A DNA stretch of 64,000 nucleotides from Cognatundibacterium aquatile (lineage in GTDB: Bacteria; Pseudomonadota; Gammaproteobacteria; Burkholderiales; Burkholderiaceae_D), in the NCBI RefSeq assembly GCF_014699135.1, contig NZ_JACOFT010000001.1:868001-932000 (forward strand), written 5' to 3'. Below, piece after piece: positions 47,276 through 56,854 of this stretch (its first letter is position 1; the number at the start of each line of letters is the position of its first letter). The position numbers and the translations under genes are program-made. Under the pieces are notes generated by a model, which worked only from the letters and a program-made list of their open reading frames with translations, was not told where the DNA came from and did not search any database.

Positions 47276-47621
47276 AATGAATATTCCAAACCAAGTTGAT
47301 TCTGACGGGAAATGGATAAATGGTATCCGTGCCGCTGACCGATTTTTCTGATTTTTTTGGATAATGAAAGGTCTCGCGGGTTTGCAAAGGCGATTCCAGA
47401 TAACAATCTTGGCCGTTATCTGTATCGCCATCCCCAGCCATTAATATTAGCTCAACTTTAGCCCAATTCAGGTCTGCGTAGATTTAAAGGCACAATAAAT
47501 TTTTAATATGTCTGGATTTCCATCTATCCCCTCAAGCGCATCGCTGAATGTGGTAGGTTCAGACAGTGTGGAAATCAGACGCAAGTAAGTTTGCTTGAGT
47601 CTGATCTGAAAACGATCATGA
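47276..47621. other. Intergenic region with a hairpin at the permease 3' end
   Basis: No gene is recognised in these 346 bases. ATCAGAC (47574-47580) pairs with GTCTGAT (47599-47605), and CAAG (47582-47585) with CTTG (47594-47597). This hairpin just past the SbtA-like stop is likely its transcript end, though only three U follow. The promoter of the response-regulator operon must lie in the remainder. Confidence 0.5.
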
Positions 47622-48587
47622 CTAGCCCAGAACAAATTTTGCCGCGTTCATATAAACGGGAATGCCTAGCAAAATATTCAGTGGAAAAGTAATGCCGAGA
47701 GACATGCCGAGATAAAGCGATGGTGATGCCTCTGGTATGGCGTAACGCAGCACAGCCGGAACCGCGATATATGAGGCGCTTGCCGCCAGCACCATCAACA
47801 ATCCGGCGTCGCCGTACGGAATTTGCAGCAACACAGCAAGCATTAACGCAATAGTTGCGTGGCAGAGCGGGGCGAGAATGGCATAGCTGATCACCAAGGG
47901 CGAATTGCCTTTGATGTTACCGAGGCTTTTCGCTGTCATCAGCCCCATATCGAGCAGGAAAAAAGCGAGCATTCCTTTAAATAAATCGCCGGAAAACGGT
48001 TGCATGGCTGTCTTACCTGCATCGCCGGATAGGATGCCAACCAGCATCGCACCTAACAATAGCAGTTGCGCGCCATCTGTCAGCGATTCATGCAAAACAC
48101 CTTTGACCGAGGACAGCGTTCCCATTTGCATCGACGTTCCCCTACGCCGGATCGTATTCGACAAAATGACGGCAAAAATAATGGCAGGCGACTCCATTAA
48201 CGCCATCGCCGCTGCCATATGGCCGCCATATTCTATATGTCTGCTTTCCAGATATTGAACAGCGGTTATAAACGTAACTGCGCTGACAGAACCATACGTG
48301 GCGGCGATTGCGGTGGCATCAAGTGCAGGAATAATCCGCTTCAGTAAAAAATATCCAAGCGCTGGTGTCAGCAGCGCCAGAAAAACAGCACATCCCAGAC
48401 TGCTCATGATTTGTAAATTTAATCCGGAATGATTCAGCGCAAATCCTCCTTTTAAACCCAACGCCATTAACAGATACAGCGATAAAAATCGGGAGATATG
48501 TGTAGGAATGCTCAGATTAGAGCGGATGAGGCCGGCAAAGATACCGAAGCTAAAAAATAAAATAGCTGGATCGCGCAAACTGGACAT
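47622..48587 (-). CDS. SbtA-type sodium-dependent bicarbonate permease family protein
   Basis: About 321 residues with ten or so membrane segments. It opens SSLRDPAILFFSFGIFAGLI and contains LYLLMALGLKGGFALNHSGL, ATAIAATYGSVSAVTFITAV, and a late VLAASASYIAVPAVLRYAIP, all typical of the SbtA/DUF897 family of bicarbonate transporters. The ATG at 48587 has GGGA at 5 bases; the longer frame to 48647 is not needed. It is divergent from a LysR regulator gene with only 91 bp between them. Actual substrate not proven. Confidence 0.87.
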   Translation of the reverse strand: MSSLRDPAILFFSFGIFAGLIRSNLSIPTHISRFLSLYLLMALGLKGGFALNHSGLNLQIMSSLGCAVFLALLTPALGYFLLKRIIPALDATAIAATYGSVSAVTFITAVQYLESRHIEYGGHMAAAMALMESPAIIFAVILSNTIRRRGTSMQMGTLSSVKGVLHESLTDGAQLLLLGAMLVGILSGDAGKTAMQPFSGDLFKGMLAFFLLDMGLMTAKSLGNIKGNSPLVISYAILAPLCHATIALMLAVLLQIPYGDAGLLMVLAASASYIAVPAVLRYAIPEASPSLYLGMSLGITFPLNILLGIPVYMNAAKFVLG

Positions 48588-48629
48588 AAATTTCCCTTCA
48601 AAATTCAGGCGCCATACTACGCAGACTAA

Positions 48630-48677
48630 ATCATCAGGTAAAATCAATTTTTCTCGCTATGATCATCAGTAAAAATC
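48630..48677. promoter_or_regulatory. Paired 16-bp direct repeats, likely LysR regulator sites
   Basis: ATCATCAGGTAAAATC (48630-48645) and ATCATCAGTAAAAATC (48662-48677) match in 14 of 16 positions and are 32 bp apart, about three helical turns. They occupy half of the 91-bp divergent gap, and the second abuts the LysR gene's ATG at 48679. That position suggests activation of the permease gene and repression of the regulator's own gene. Confidence 0.55.
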
Positions 48678-48678
48678 T

Positions 48679-49569
48679 ATGAATGTCACTTTCCGTCAAT
48701 TACGTTTGTTTGCGGAACTGGCTGAACAGCTCAGCATCAGTGGAGTTGCACGCAGCTTTCATGTTACGCAGCCAACTGTATCTATGCAGATGCGTGAACT
48801 GACGGAAGAAATCGGTTTGCCATTGTATGAAGTCATAGGCAAAAAAATCTTTCTTACCCAGGCAGGTGAAGAACTCGCAAAAACTGCGCGCACGTTAGCG
48901 GACGAGTGGTCGTCTTTTGGACAACGTATCGATAGTCTGAAAGGCTATCAGCGTGGACGTTTGCGGGTGGCGGTAGTCAGCACGGCAAAATACTTTGTTC
49001 CCCGGTTACTGGGGGCTTTTTGTCGTGATTTTCCAGAAATTGACATTGCATTGGAAGTGCAAAACCGTGATGGTGTTTTGCAGCGCTTACGTGATAACCG
49101 CGATGACATATATATTATGTCTGCCCCGCCAAAAGATATTGACGTTGTACAGCAGGTCTTTTTACCAAATCCGCTGGTGGTGATTGCGCCTTTGTCACAT
49201 CCTTTGACCAAACGTAAACGGATTTCGCTGGAAAATCTCAGCCAGGAGCGATTTATTTTGCGTGAAAAAGGATCGGGTACCAGGCTCGCTTGCGATCAGC
49301 ATTTTTCCGCACAAGGATTTACCCCGCTCGTGCGACTGGAGTTAGGCAGTAACGAGGCCATTAAGCAAGCGGTCGCGGGAGAAATGGGACTGGCGATTTT
49401 ATCCGCACATGCGTTGGGTGAACATTTAGTTGATCAATCGCTGACAGTATTGAAGGTCAGCAGCTTTCCCGTGCATTCCAGCTGGTATATTGTTTATCTG
49501 AAAGGGAAGCGATTATCGCCAGTCGCAACCTCGTTCCTTGAATATCTGCAGGCGCATGCGCAAGATTGA
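48679..49569 (+). CDS. LysR-type regulator (CbbR-like)
   Basis: A 296-residue LTTR. The N-terminal winged helix is clear (FRQLRLFAELAEQLSISGVA, then VTQPTVSMQMRELTEEIGL), followed by the effector domain (GRLRVAVVSTAKYFVPRLLG). It resembles CbbR/CysB-like regulators of carbon assimilation. It is divergent from the SbtA-like permease gene and is presumably its regulator; the effector is unknown. Confidence 0.9.
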   Translation: MNVTFRQLRLFAELAEQLSISGVARSFHVTQPTVSMQMRELTEEIGLPLYEVIGKKIFLTQAGEELAKTARTLADEWSSFGQRIDSLKGYQRGRLRVAVVSTAKYFVPRLLGAFCRDFPEIDIALEVQNRDGVLQRLRDNRDDIYIMSAPPKDIDVVQQVFLPNPLVVIAPLSHPLTKRKRISLENLSQERFILREKGSGTRLACDQHFSAQGFTPLVRLELGSNEAIKQAVAGEMGLAILSAHALGEHLVDQSLTVLKVSSFPVHSSWYIVYLKGKRLSPVATSFLEYLQAHAQD

Positions 49570-49744
49570 AATGGCTGCTCGCGCGAACTTATTTTTCGGT
49601 TTTTGCTTGTTGTCAGTTGCGCACATCATTCAGCATTTTTTCTGACAGCGACTATTTTCCTATGGCGGCAGAGTTGACTATTGAAGGTAAGTGCTGAACC
49701 ACTATGTTATGCTTTGCTCCTTTGTAATAAAGTTCTCTAAAGTC

Positions 49745-50185
49745 ATGAATACCAAAAGCAAGTCCATTCCCGTTTCTGATGCGCAAGCCCTGTTGAGCAC
49801 CTTAAAAGAGACATTTCCGGTGTTTCTCAATCATGAGCCGTTGGCGATAGGCATCGACAAGCAAATCCTTGCCAGATTGCCTGAGACCCCGCGCAAAGTT
49901 TTACGGATGGTGCTTGCTTATCATACGAAATCGACCCGATATCTGCAAAAGACCATTAAAGCGACGACGCGTTTTGATCTCGATGGCAATCCGGCAGAAC
50001 CGTTAGAAGAGACGCATAAAACGCATGCAGAAGAAATGCTGAAAGAGCGTGCAAAGAATAATGCTGAACGTGCGAAGGCTGAAGCAAAACTTAAACGTGA
50101 ACAGCAAGCAGCTGCAGAGGAAGCAGAAAAACTGCAAAAGAGAGCAGAAAAAATCAACCAGCTTGCGCAGAAATTCGCTAAGTAA
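49745..50185 (+). CDS. ProQ/FinO-family RNA-binding protein
   Basis: About 146 residues. The N-terminal ProQ/FinO domain is visible (LLSTLKETFPVFLNHEPLAI, IDKQILARLPE, VLAYHTKSTRYLQKTIKATT with the positively charged surface, and RFDLDGNPAEPLEET). It is followed by a highly charged, coiled-coil-like tail rich in Lys, Glu and Ala. Such proteins bind structured sRNAs and mRNA 3' ends. The ATG at 49745 is chosen; a GTG at 49691 adds 18 residues of no clear value. A strong terminator follows. Confidence 0.9.
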   Translation: MNTKSKSIPVSDAQALLSTLKETFPVFLNHEPLAIGIDKQILARLPETPRKVLRMVLAYHTKSTRYLQKTIKATTRFDLDGNPAEPLEETHKTHAEEMLKERAKNNAERAKAEAKLKREQQAAAEEAEKLQKRAEKINQLAQKFAK

Positions 50186-50215
50186 TTATTTTTGATTTTC
50201 ATATTGGTTACATCG

Positions 50216-50248
50216 GGAGGCAACAGCGTTCGCTGTGCCTCCTTTTTT
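50216..50248 (+). terminator. Intrinsic terminator after the ProQ-family gene
   Basis: GGAGGC (50216-50221) pairs with GCCTCC (50237-50242) and ACAGCG (50223-50228) with CGCTGT (50231-50236), leaving one bulged A and a TT loop. Six T follow. Confidence 0.9.
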
Positions 50249-50385
50249 ATGCCAGCGCAATCGCGGTATTGCTATCGCTTTAAAACTTTGACGCCGCTTA
50301 TGCTGCCCATATGTCAGCAAGGCGGGGTAAGTATGATGCTTGAAAAGCAGCCGACGTACTGACAGCGCTTGGATCCGCCTGCCAC

Positions 50386-51264
50386 TTACTCTTTCCACGG
50401 CGGTGCAGTGATCAGATCCTGATCGTCACTGATCTGTTCAAACAAACCTTTGTCCCATCGCTGTGCCGCTGCTGCAATCCGGCCGCGATCGGTTGATACA
50501 AAATTCCACCACATGCGGACGGGTTTTTCCAGTGGGGCGCCGCCGATGACGACTAGGCGCGCGCCAGACGACCCCGCACATAGCCTGACCGGAGCTTGTT
50601 GCAGCACGACCAGTTGCTGTTCTGCGACCTCTTGTCCGTCAATCACTAAGGCATGTTCGGGACTGTATAGAGCCATTTCAGATGCCAGAACCGGTAGCGT
50701 AAATTCATGTCCGGGTGGCAGAAAAACATCAAGATAAAGCGTGGCAGACAGCGTTTTTACCGGACTTGTCCTGTCGAAAGCACTGCCAGCTAATACTCTG
50801 ATCTGTACGCCGCCTTCCATTTCAATCAGCGGTAAATCGGCGGCGGCCACGTGCTGAAATGATGGGGCGACAGTTTCCTGATCCGGTGGCAGCGCAACCC
50901 ATAGTTGCAAACCATGCTGACGGCGTACTTTTCCGCGTTCAGTGTCAACTGTGCGCTCACTGTGAACAATTCCCCGGCCTGCCGTCATCCAGTTAATCGC
51001 ACCGGGTGTAATCGTTTGCACCGTACCCAGACTATCTCGATGCAGCAGACTGCCTTCAAATAAGTAAGTGACGGTCGCTATCCCGATGTGCGGATGAACC
51101 CCGAGATCACTATTGCTCTCTGCCGCGAGTGTGGTGGGGCCGAAGTGATCGAAGAAAATAAACGGACCAATGGAGCGTCTGGCGGCTGCCGGTAACAAAC
51201 GGCGAACAGGAAATTCATCGACAAGATGAGTGACTCGTCCGGGGATGCGAAGTAAATTGTTCAT
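50386..51264 (-). CDS. Pirin family protein
   Basis: About 292 residues of the cupin-type pirin family. The N-terminal domain has FIFFDHFGPTTLAAESNSDL, GVHPHIGIATVTYLFEGSLL (metal-binding His) and HSERTVDTERGKVRRQHGLQ. Some pirins have quercetinase activity and others act as regulators, so no role is assigned. The ATG at 51264 has GGAG 10 bases upstream. The TMEM175-like gene ends 43 bp before it. Confidence 0.93.
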   Translation of the reverse strand: MNNLLRIPGRVTHLVDEFPVRRLLPAAARRSIGPFIFFDHFGPTTLAAESNSDLGVHPHIGIATVTYLFEGSLLHRDSLGTVQTITPGAINWMTAGRGIVHSERTVDTERGKVRRQHGLQLWVALPPDQETVAPSFQHVAAADLPLIEMEGGVQIRVLAGSAFDRTSPVKTLSATLYLDVFLPPGHEFTLPVLASEMALYSPEHALVIDGQEVAEQQLVVLQQAPVRLCAGSSGARLVVIGGAPLEKPVRMWWNFVSTDRGRIAAAAQRWDKGLFEQISDDQDLITAPPWKE

Positions 51265-51307
51265 GGTGGCGTTTCTCCAGACTATGCTCGGATTCAGATT
51301 TTTCAAC

Positions 51308-51883
51308 TCAGTGATTGCTGGCGCGTTCTATACGGCGATCAGGAATGAGCCACATCAATGCCACCAATACGTATATTCCTTGCGCAATCCAGTGTACCCA
51401 GAATGACGCTGCAATACCGGTCGCATACAGAATCACTGAGGCTTTTCCTTTGCGGTCGCGACCCAGTACTTTTTTTAAAGGTGATGCCGAACCTTCGTCG
51501 GCAATAATCACTTGCTCAAGAATGAAATAGGCAACTGCGGCCATAAATAACACCACGCCATATATTGCGGTGGGGTCACTGGCGAAATGATTTTCGCCCA
51601 TCCACGCAGTAGCGAAGGGGAATAATGACAACCAGAATAGCAAGTGCAAATTTGCCCAAAGGACGCCGCCAGTCACTTTCTGTGTCACATGCATTAAATG
51701 ATGATGATTGTTCCAATAAATCGCGACGTAAATAAAACTCAGTACGTAATTCAGGAATATAGGAATAACGGGAATCAGTGCAGCAAAGCTCTCGCCATGC
51801 GGTGCTTTCATTTCCAATACCATGATGGTGATAATGACGGCGATAACGCCGTCACTGAATGCTTCCAGGCGATTTTTCCCCAC
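51308..51883 (-). CDS. TMEM175-type (DUF1211) membrane protein
   Basis: A 191-residue protein with about five or six membrane segments. The N-terminal NRLEAFSDGVIAVIITIMVLE carries the FSDG signature of bacterial TMEM175 homologues, which are potassium channels with one copy of the six-helix unit. The start is GTG at 51883, with GGAGAA upstream. It may be co-transcribed with the pirin gene. Confidence 0.9.
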   Translation of the reverse strand: MGKNRLEAFSDGVIAVIITIMVLEMKAPHGESFAALIPVIPIFLNYVLSFIYVAIYWNNHHHLMHVTQKVTGGVLWANLHLLFWLSLFPFATAWMGENHFASDPTAIYGVVLFMAAVAYFILEQVIIADEGSASPLKKVLGRDRKGKASVILYATGIAASFWVHWIAQGIYVLVALMWLIPDRRIERASNH

Positions 51884-52055
51884 GGGTTCTCCAGATAAAA
51901 AAACAAGTATTCGTTTTGAATGAAACGCCAGTTCGGATGAACCGTTTCACGCCTGATCAGGCCGACGCTGACTTATCTTACTGCAAACGCGACATTATCG
52001 TTCCACTGTGGCGATTCACTATCGGGAGCTTCTTGTATCGATACGCTGAAAGCAT

Positions 52056-52622
52056 CTATATATCTGTCAGCAAACTGTTGTTGACAAGCTTTAACTGCGG
52101 CCATGTTTCCAGCCATCTTTTTTCGGTGATTCTGGCGTAAAAATCTGCAGGCTTCGGACGCTTATCGTTTAGTGTGATTGTCAGTTGACTCAGTCCGTTC
52201 AGTCCGAATGGCGCAAGTATCAGCAATTCGCCTGTAACGCTTAACTGAATACCGACTGCGGTTTCAATTTCTACCCAGTACGACATCGCGTCGAGAGTAT
52301 TCAGATAGGGATGATCATTATTCCGTAAGTGCATTCTGGCTTGATTTTTAACTGACCAGTTCAGTGCAGATCGTGAGCGTAATGACGTCTCAAAAAACAC
52401 ATCTCGTTCGGGAGAGATATCCGATGGATCAAAGTAAATCAGGTCAATGTCTGATAAAGGCGTTGGTTGCGGATAATGATGCAGTTTATCCCAGACTAAG
52501 TTGCGCACGAAGCCAGCCGCCAGACACCAGTCTTTCAGCTCTAGCGCAGCAGCAATTTCTAGTGCTTGCCAACGAATTGGATCGGCCTTGATCCAGTCGT
52601 TTATTTTTGTATTGAGATTCAT
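52056..52622 (-). CDS. Nucleotidyltransferase-like protein (DUF925 type)
   Basis: About 188 residues. It has the nucleotidyltransferase-like AGFVRNLVWD and the acidic pair of TPLSDIDLIYFDPSD, followed by FETSLRSRSALNWSVKNQAR and HLRNNDHPYLNTLDAMSYWV. This pattern fits the DUF925 family of predicted nucleotidyltransferases, without known substrate. The ATG at 52622 is preferred; a TTG at 52655 is the alternative. No clear Shine-Dalgarno is seen. Confidence 0.82.
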   Translation of the reverse strand: MNLNTKINDWIKADPIRWQALEIAAALELKDWCLAAGFVRNLVWDKLHHYPQPTPLSDIDLIYFDPSDISPERDVFFETSLRSRSALNWSVKNQARMHLRNNDHPYLNTLDAMSYWVEIETAVGIQLSVTGELLILAPFGLNGLSQLTITLNDKRPKPADFYARITEKRWLETWPQLKLVNNSLLTDI

Positions 52623-52938
52623 ATTGCTGATGCTATTAACTGTCGGTAATGCCAATGGCGGATAGTAAAGGGAATTTGTCGAAGTTTTACTTGTCTTGCC
52701 TTGCTCTTTGTTGTGTTCAGCCCAAAGTTAAAGAGAGCAAATGAATTTTAATCGTGCCATCAGTATTTCACTCACATTGCCATAAAGAAATCTGTTATTG
52801 TTTTTTGCGTGACAGAACACTTTGTAAAGCAGATCGGTATCTGCTGTGGTATTTTCTGGTGTTTCAGCAGTATTCATATTGCTGCATAGCAGGCGTGTCT
52901 GAGCACATAAACTTAAAAAAACATATAACGGAGTCAAC
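52623..52938. other. Divergent intergenic region
   Basis: These 316 bases separate the leftward DUF925 gene from the rightward Cache gene. No gene or confident promoter was recognised. An inverted repeat TTGCTCT/AGAGCAA (52701-52707 with 52734-52740) with an inner CTTTG/CAAAG lies near the DUF925 start. Confidence 0.45.
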
Positions 52939-53409
52939 ATGAGACAATTTTTTAAAAGTATTCTTTTCGCCTGTTCCCTGTCATTGCTTGCACACGGAGC
53001 GGCTGTTGCTGCAGATCGCGCAACTGCTCAGGAAGCAACTGAGATGATCAAAAAAGTCATCGCTTTTTATAAAGCCAATGGTCCGGAAAAAACCTATGCT
53101 GCGGTGAACGATCCTAAGGGACAGTTCATCTACAAAGATCTTTATGTTTTTGCAGGCTCGGTGAAACCAGGTGGCGTGACGTTGGCGCATGGCGGTAATC
53201 CTAAATTATTAGGTAAGCCGCTGGGAGAATTGCGTGATGGCGATGGTGTTTTCTTTGTTAAAAAAATCAATGATGTCGCCGCCAGTAAAGAAGGTAAGGG
53301 CTGGGTTGATTACAGATGGCCAAATCCTGTGACCAAAGCATTGGAACAAAAAAGTACTTATGTTGAGCGCGTCGATGACGTGTACTTTGCCTGTGGAATT
53401 TATAAATAA
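52939..53409 (+). CDS. Periplasmic single-Cache-domain protein
   Basis: A 156-residue protein with a signal peptide (cleaved near HGAAVAA|DRATA). The mature part is a single small Cache-like domain: EMIKKVIAFYKANGPEKTYA, GQFIYKDLYVFAGSV, LAHGGNPKLLGKPL and GKGWVDYRWPNP, followed by KSTYVERVDDVYFACGIY. It has no transmembrane or signalling part of its own. Such free Cache proteins may bind a ligand and present it to a membrane receptor; the chemoreceptor gene about 530 bp downstream is a candidate partner. Confidence 0.85.
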   Translation: MRQFFKSILFACSLSLLAHGAAVAADRATAQEATEMIKKVIAFYKANGPEKTYAAVNDPKGQFIYKDLYVFAGSVKPGGVTLAHGGNPKLLGKPLGELRDGDGVFFVKKINDVAASKEGKGWVDYRWPNPVTKALEQKSTYVERVDDVYFACGIYK

Positions 53410-53937
53410 TTTTGAGGGCTCCTCTTTTTTTTGTAATTCATAATACTGCGCTTGTACCTCATTTCTTATCAGATTGGCCGTCACTTTTGCGATGCATCAA
53501 CGCGGCCAGTCTGATGCATCAAATTCTTTTCAATGCTTCCAAATTGTTTAGCTACTTTAGGGAACAGAAACGCTTCCGGATAGTCTGCGCTGTTTCTGTT
53601 GCTAGGTACTGACAGCCTTGCATTTCATTCTGAGTCTGAAACTGAACTTCCTCACACAGCTTCATTGTTAATTTGAATTTTCCCAATGGAGTGAGTTTTC
53701 ACTTCTCGTTATTCGTTACGCTAGTTGTATGAAATAAAAGTGACATTGTTTCGTATGGCTTGTCGTAAAAATACACAGGAAGAATAGACGTTTGTTTGAT
53801 GTTTGCACGTATTAGTTTTTTATAGTGATATCAAGGCGTAATATGAGCATGACAGTATGCCTGTTGCCGTTGTGATCCGCTCAGTCGTCAGCTTTTGTAA
53901 CCAGTTTCGCTCTGCTCAGTTAACTTGTGAGGATAAG
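53410..53937. other. Long intergenic region upstream of the chemoreceptor gene
   Basis: No gene is recognised in 528 bases. A short GAGG/CCTC hairpin with eight T (53414-53432) may end the Cache transcript. CAGATTGGCCG (53470-53480) pairs, with one G-T, with CGGCCAGTCTG (53503-53513). The 10-mer GATGCATCAA occurs at 53491-53500 and again at 53513-53522. The rest is AT-rich and should hold the chemoreceptor promoter; no sigma-28 consensus was convincing. Confidence 0.45.
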
Positions 53938-55566
53938 ATGAAAATTAAAGATCTGCCTATCGGTACGCGACTCGGTTTTGGTTTTGGGATAGTACTTTTA
54001 TTGGCAACAATATCTTCATGCATAGGTCTTTGGCGACTGAACGAGGTGGCGAGTAGTACGAGGGCGATGATGCAGGAGCCTTTAAAAAAAGAGCGTCTAA
54101 CAGAGGAGTGGTACAGGGTTACCGTTGCGGGCTTAAAGCGTACTTTGGCGGTTGTTAAAAGTTCCGATGAATCATTAGGCGATTTTTTTTCTGCGGACGT
54201 TAAGACGTCAACCACACGAAATAATGAAATTCAAAAATACCTGGAAAGTAACGTCGATACGCCTGACGAAAAACAACTTCTGGAAAACATCGTTGTTGTA
54301 CGTAAGTCCTACGTCAGCACCAGAGACCAGATTTTAAAGGCCAAAAAAGAAGGCCAGACTGAGGAGATGAATAAACTGTTTGAAAAATTCATACCAATGT
54401 CTGACGCCTTTCAAAAAGCCTTACTCGATTATCTTAATTTTCAGAAGGAAGAGGTGGATCATCTCAGTAAGGAAGTCGATGCCATTGCGGCCAGCAGCCG
54501 CATCCTTATTACGACTCTGATCGTTCTGTTTTTGCTGATAGGTAGTTTTTGTGCATGGTATCTGACCATAGGTATCACCCGGCCATTAAATTCAGCAGTA
54601 GTGCTTGCACGCCGCGTGGCGGATGGTGATCTGACGAGTGATATTCGTATTGATTCCAGCGATGAGACAGGTCAGTTGGTGATGGCATTAAAAGATATGA
54701 ACGAAGGTTTGCGGAAAATTGTGGCCGAGGTTCGAGATAGCACGGATACCATCGTCACTGCTTCTACCGAAATTGCCAGCGGGAATATGGATCTGTCCTC
54801 CAGAACAGAATCCCAGGCGGGATCACTTGAGGAGACCGCGTCTTCAATGGAGGAGCTGACCAGCACGATGCAGCAGAATTCTCAGAACGCACATGACGCA
54901 AATCAACTCGTACATGCAGCGGCAGATGCAGCGATTCAGGGCGGTACGGTTGTCTCGCAAGTCGTTGGCACGATGGGCGATATCAGCACATCATCGAAAA
55001 AAATCGTCGATATTATTGCGGTCATTGATGGCATTGCTTTTCAAACGAATATCCTTGCACTCAATGCGGCTGTGGAGGCTGCGCGGGCGGGTGAGCAAGG
55101 GCGTGGATTTGCTGTAGTAGCGTCGGAAGTCCGTAATCTGGCGCAGCGTTCCGCTAGCGCGGCGAAGGAAATCAAACAACTGATAGATGACTCGGTTGAT
55201 AAAGTGAATCAGGGAACGAAGCTGGTTGATCAGGCCGGAGCAACGATGACAGAAATTGTCGATCGCGTTAAGCATGTTACCGGCATCATGAGTGAAATCA
55301 ACAACGCCAGCAAAGAACAATCGGCAGGTATTCAGCAAGTGAATCAAGCCATCATTCAAATGGACAACACGACGCAACAAAATGCCGCACTTGTAGAGCA
55401 GGCCGCAGCTGCAGCGCAAAGCTTACAAGAACAGGCCGCGAATTTGTCCAACGTAGTCAGCGTCTTCCGGCTAAATCAGGGAGATCATCAGCAAGCCATG
55501 AAAAGAGTTGCAAAAAATGCCGCTACCGGCACGCATCCGCACACCACATATTTGAGCGGGCAATGA
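53938..55566 (+). CDS. Methyl-accepting chemotaxis protein
   Basis: About 542 residues from the ATG at 53938, which has GAGGA upstream; the frame extends 27 codons further but those are not family-like. The first membrane segment is near residues 12-32 ([19 protein letters not shown]), followed by a periplasmic four-helix-bundle-type domain of about 155 residues, a second segment ([20 protein letters not shown]), HAMP ([19 protein letters not shown]), and a long signalling helix hairpin. That part carries the methylation helices ([19 protein letters not shown]) and the CheW/CheA tip ([20 protein letters not shown]). No CheR-docking pentapeptide is seen at the C-terminus. Confidence 0.95.
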   Translation: MKIKDLPIGTRLGFGFGIVLLLATISSCIGLWRLNEVASSTRAMMQEPLKKERLTEEWYRVTVAGLKRTLAVVKSSDESLGDFFSADVKTSTTRNNEIQKYLESNVDTPDEKQLLENIVVVRKSYVSTRDQILKAKKEGQTEEMNKLFEKFIPMSDAFQKALLDYLNFQKEEVDHLSKEVDAIAASSRILITTLIVLFLLIGSFCAWYLTIGITRPLNSAVVLARRVADGDLTSDIRIDSSDETGQLVMALKDMNEGLRKIVAEVRDSTDTIVTASTEIASGNMDLSSRTESQAGSLEETASSMEELTSTMQQNSQNAHDANQLVHAAADAAIQGGTVVSQVVGTMGDISTSSKKIVDIIAVIDGIAFQTNILALNAAVEAARAGEQGRGFAVVASEVRNLAQRSASAAKEIKQLIDDSVDKVNQGTKLVDQAGATMTEIVDRVKHVTGIMSEINNASKEQSAGIQQVNQAIIQMDNTTQQNAALVEQAAAAAQSLQEQAANLSNVVSVFRLNQGDHQQAMKRVAKNAATGTHPHTTYLSGQ

Positions 55567-55638
55567 CATATTGGGCAGCGGGTGTCGGTGCTGGTCAATG
55601 ATATGTACATAAAATAAAAATCCCGCTTGCATAAATCA

Positions 55639-55654
55639 CTGTTTTTTTATACAG
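55639..55654 (+). promoter_or_regulatory. LexA (SOS) box of recA
   Basis: CTGT (55639-55642), eight bases TTTTTTAT, then ACAG (55651-55654): an exact CTGT-N8-ACAG LexA site about 70 bp before recA. A second small palindrome ACAGTACTGT (55651-55660) overlaps it. Confidence 0.85.
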
Positions 55655-55724
55655 TACTGTCAAACGCAGTTAATATTAATTGCGGTTTGACTTTCCACCC
55701 GCTGCTTATTGAATGAAAGAATGT

Positions 55725-56771
55725 ATGGACGATAAGAAACCTGAAAACAGCTCAGAGAAGAGCAAGGCACTCGCCGCAGCATTGGCGCAAATCGAGAAGC
55801 AATTTGGTAAGGGATCGGTCATGCGTATGGCCGATGGTGCGGTGGTGGAAGAAGTGCAGGTTGTTTCCACTGGTTCGCTCGGTCTGGATATTGCCTTAGG
55901 TGTTGGTGGCTTGCCACGCGGGCGTGTGGTTGAAATTTATGGCCCGGAATCTTCAGGTAAAACCACTTTGACTCTGCAAGCGATCGCTGAGATGCAAAAG
56001 ATTGGCGGTACTTGTGCATTTATTGATGCTGAGCATGCATTAGACGTAGGTTACGCTCAGAAACTGGGCGTGAATTTAAATGATCTGCTGATTTCTCAGC
56101 CGGACACAGGTGAGCAAGCGCTGGAAATCACGGATGCGCTGGTTCGTTCTGGGAGTGTCGATCTGGTCGTAATTGACTCGGTCGCAGCATTGACACCACG
56201 TGCTGAAATCGAAGGCGACATGGGCGATTCTTTGCCAGGCTTGCAGGCTCGTTTAATGTCCCAAGCTTTACGTAAGCTTACCGGTAGTATTAAACGGACG
56301 AATACGCTGGTGATTTTCATTAATCAGATTCGTATGAAAATTGGCGTTATGTTTGGCAGCCCGGAAACGACGACTGGTGGCAATGCCTTGAAGTTTTACG
56401 CTTCTGTAAGGCTGGATATCCGCCGTACCGGTTCTATTAAGGCTGGCGATGAAGTGATCGGTAATGAAACTAAAGTCAAAGTTGTCAAAAATAAGGTTGC
56501 GCCACCATTCAAAGAAGCACATTTTGATATTTTGTATGGAGAAGGAACGTCTCGTGAAGGAGAAATTCTTGATTTGGGTGCGGATGCTAAAATCATTGAA
56601 AAAGCCGGTGCGTGGTACAGCTACAATGGCGAGCGCATTGGTCAAGGTAAAGATAACGCTCGTAATTTCCTGAAAGAGCGTCCGCAGCTTGCGCATGAGA
56701 TCGAAAATAAGGTACGTGAACATCTTGGTGTACCTTTGTTGCCTGCGATCAGCTCTGACGCAGCAGTTTAA
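55725..56771 (+). CDS. recA: Recombinase RecA
   Basis: About 348 residues. It catalyses strand exchange and triggers LexA cleavage. Signatures are [20 protein letters not shown], Walker A ([17 protein letters not shown]), the [20 protein letters not shown] block, Walker B ([19 protein letters not shown]), and the DNA-binding loop 2 region ([19 protein letters not shown]). The ATG at 55725 ([10 protein letters not shown]) matches the family's start better than the one four codons earlier at 55713. A LexA box lies upstream and a terminator separates it from recX. Confidence 0.98.
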   Translation: MDDKKPENSSEKSKALAAALAQIEKQFGKGSVMRMADGAVVEEVQVVSTGSLGLDIALGVGGLPRGRVVEIYGPESSGKTTLTLQAIAEMQKIGGTCAFIDAEHALDVGYAQKLGVNLNDLLISQPDTGEQALEITDALVRSGSVDLVVIDSVAALTPRAEIEGDMGDSLPGLQARLMSQALRKLTGSIKRTNTLVIFINQIRMKIGVMFGSPETTTGGNALKFYASVRLDIRRTGSIKAGDEVIGNETKVKVVKNKVAPPFKEAHFDILYGEGTSREGEILDLGADAKIIEKAGAWYSYNGERIGQGKDNARNFLKERPQLAHEIENKVREHLGVPLLPAISSDAAV

Positions 56772-56807
56772 CGATACTTACCGGTAATCGATTCAGGATA
56801 GAACAAC

Positions 56808-56847
56808 AGCCGATAAGCCCTCTGTTAATGGGTTTATCGGCTTTTTT
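56808..56847 (+). terminator. Intrinsic terminator between recA and recX
   Basis: AGCCGATAA (56808-56816) pairs with TTATCGGCT (56834-56842); the stem continues through a G-T pair and CCC/GGG to a 9-base loop. It ends in six T. RecX must be made by readthrough, or from a promoter not seen here. Confidence 0.9.
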
Positions 56848-56854
56848 AATCGTG

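Noticed and set aside
56828-56854. An earlier start for recX
   Set aside because: That ATG is in the loop of the recA terminator and has no ribosome binding site; the conserved RecX start follows the ATG at 56855.
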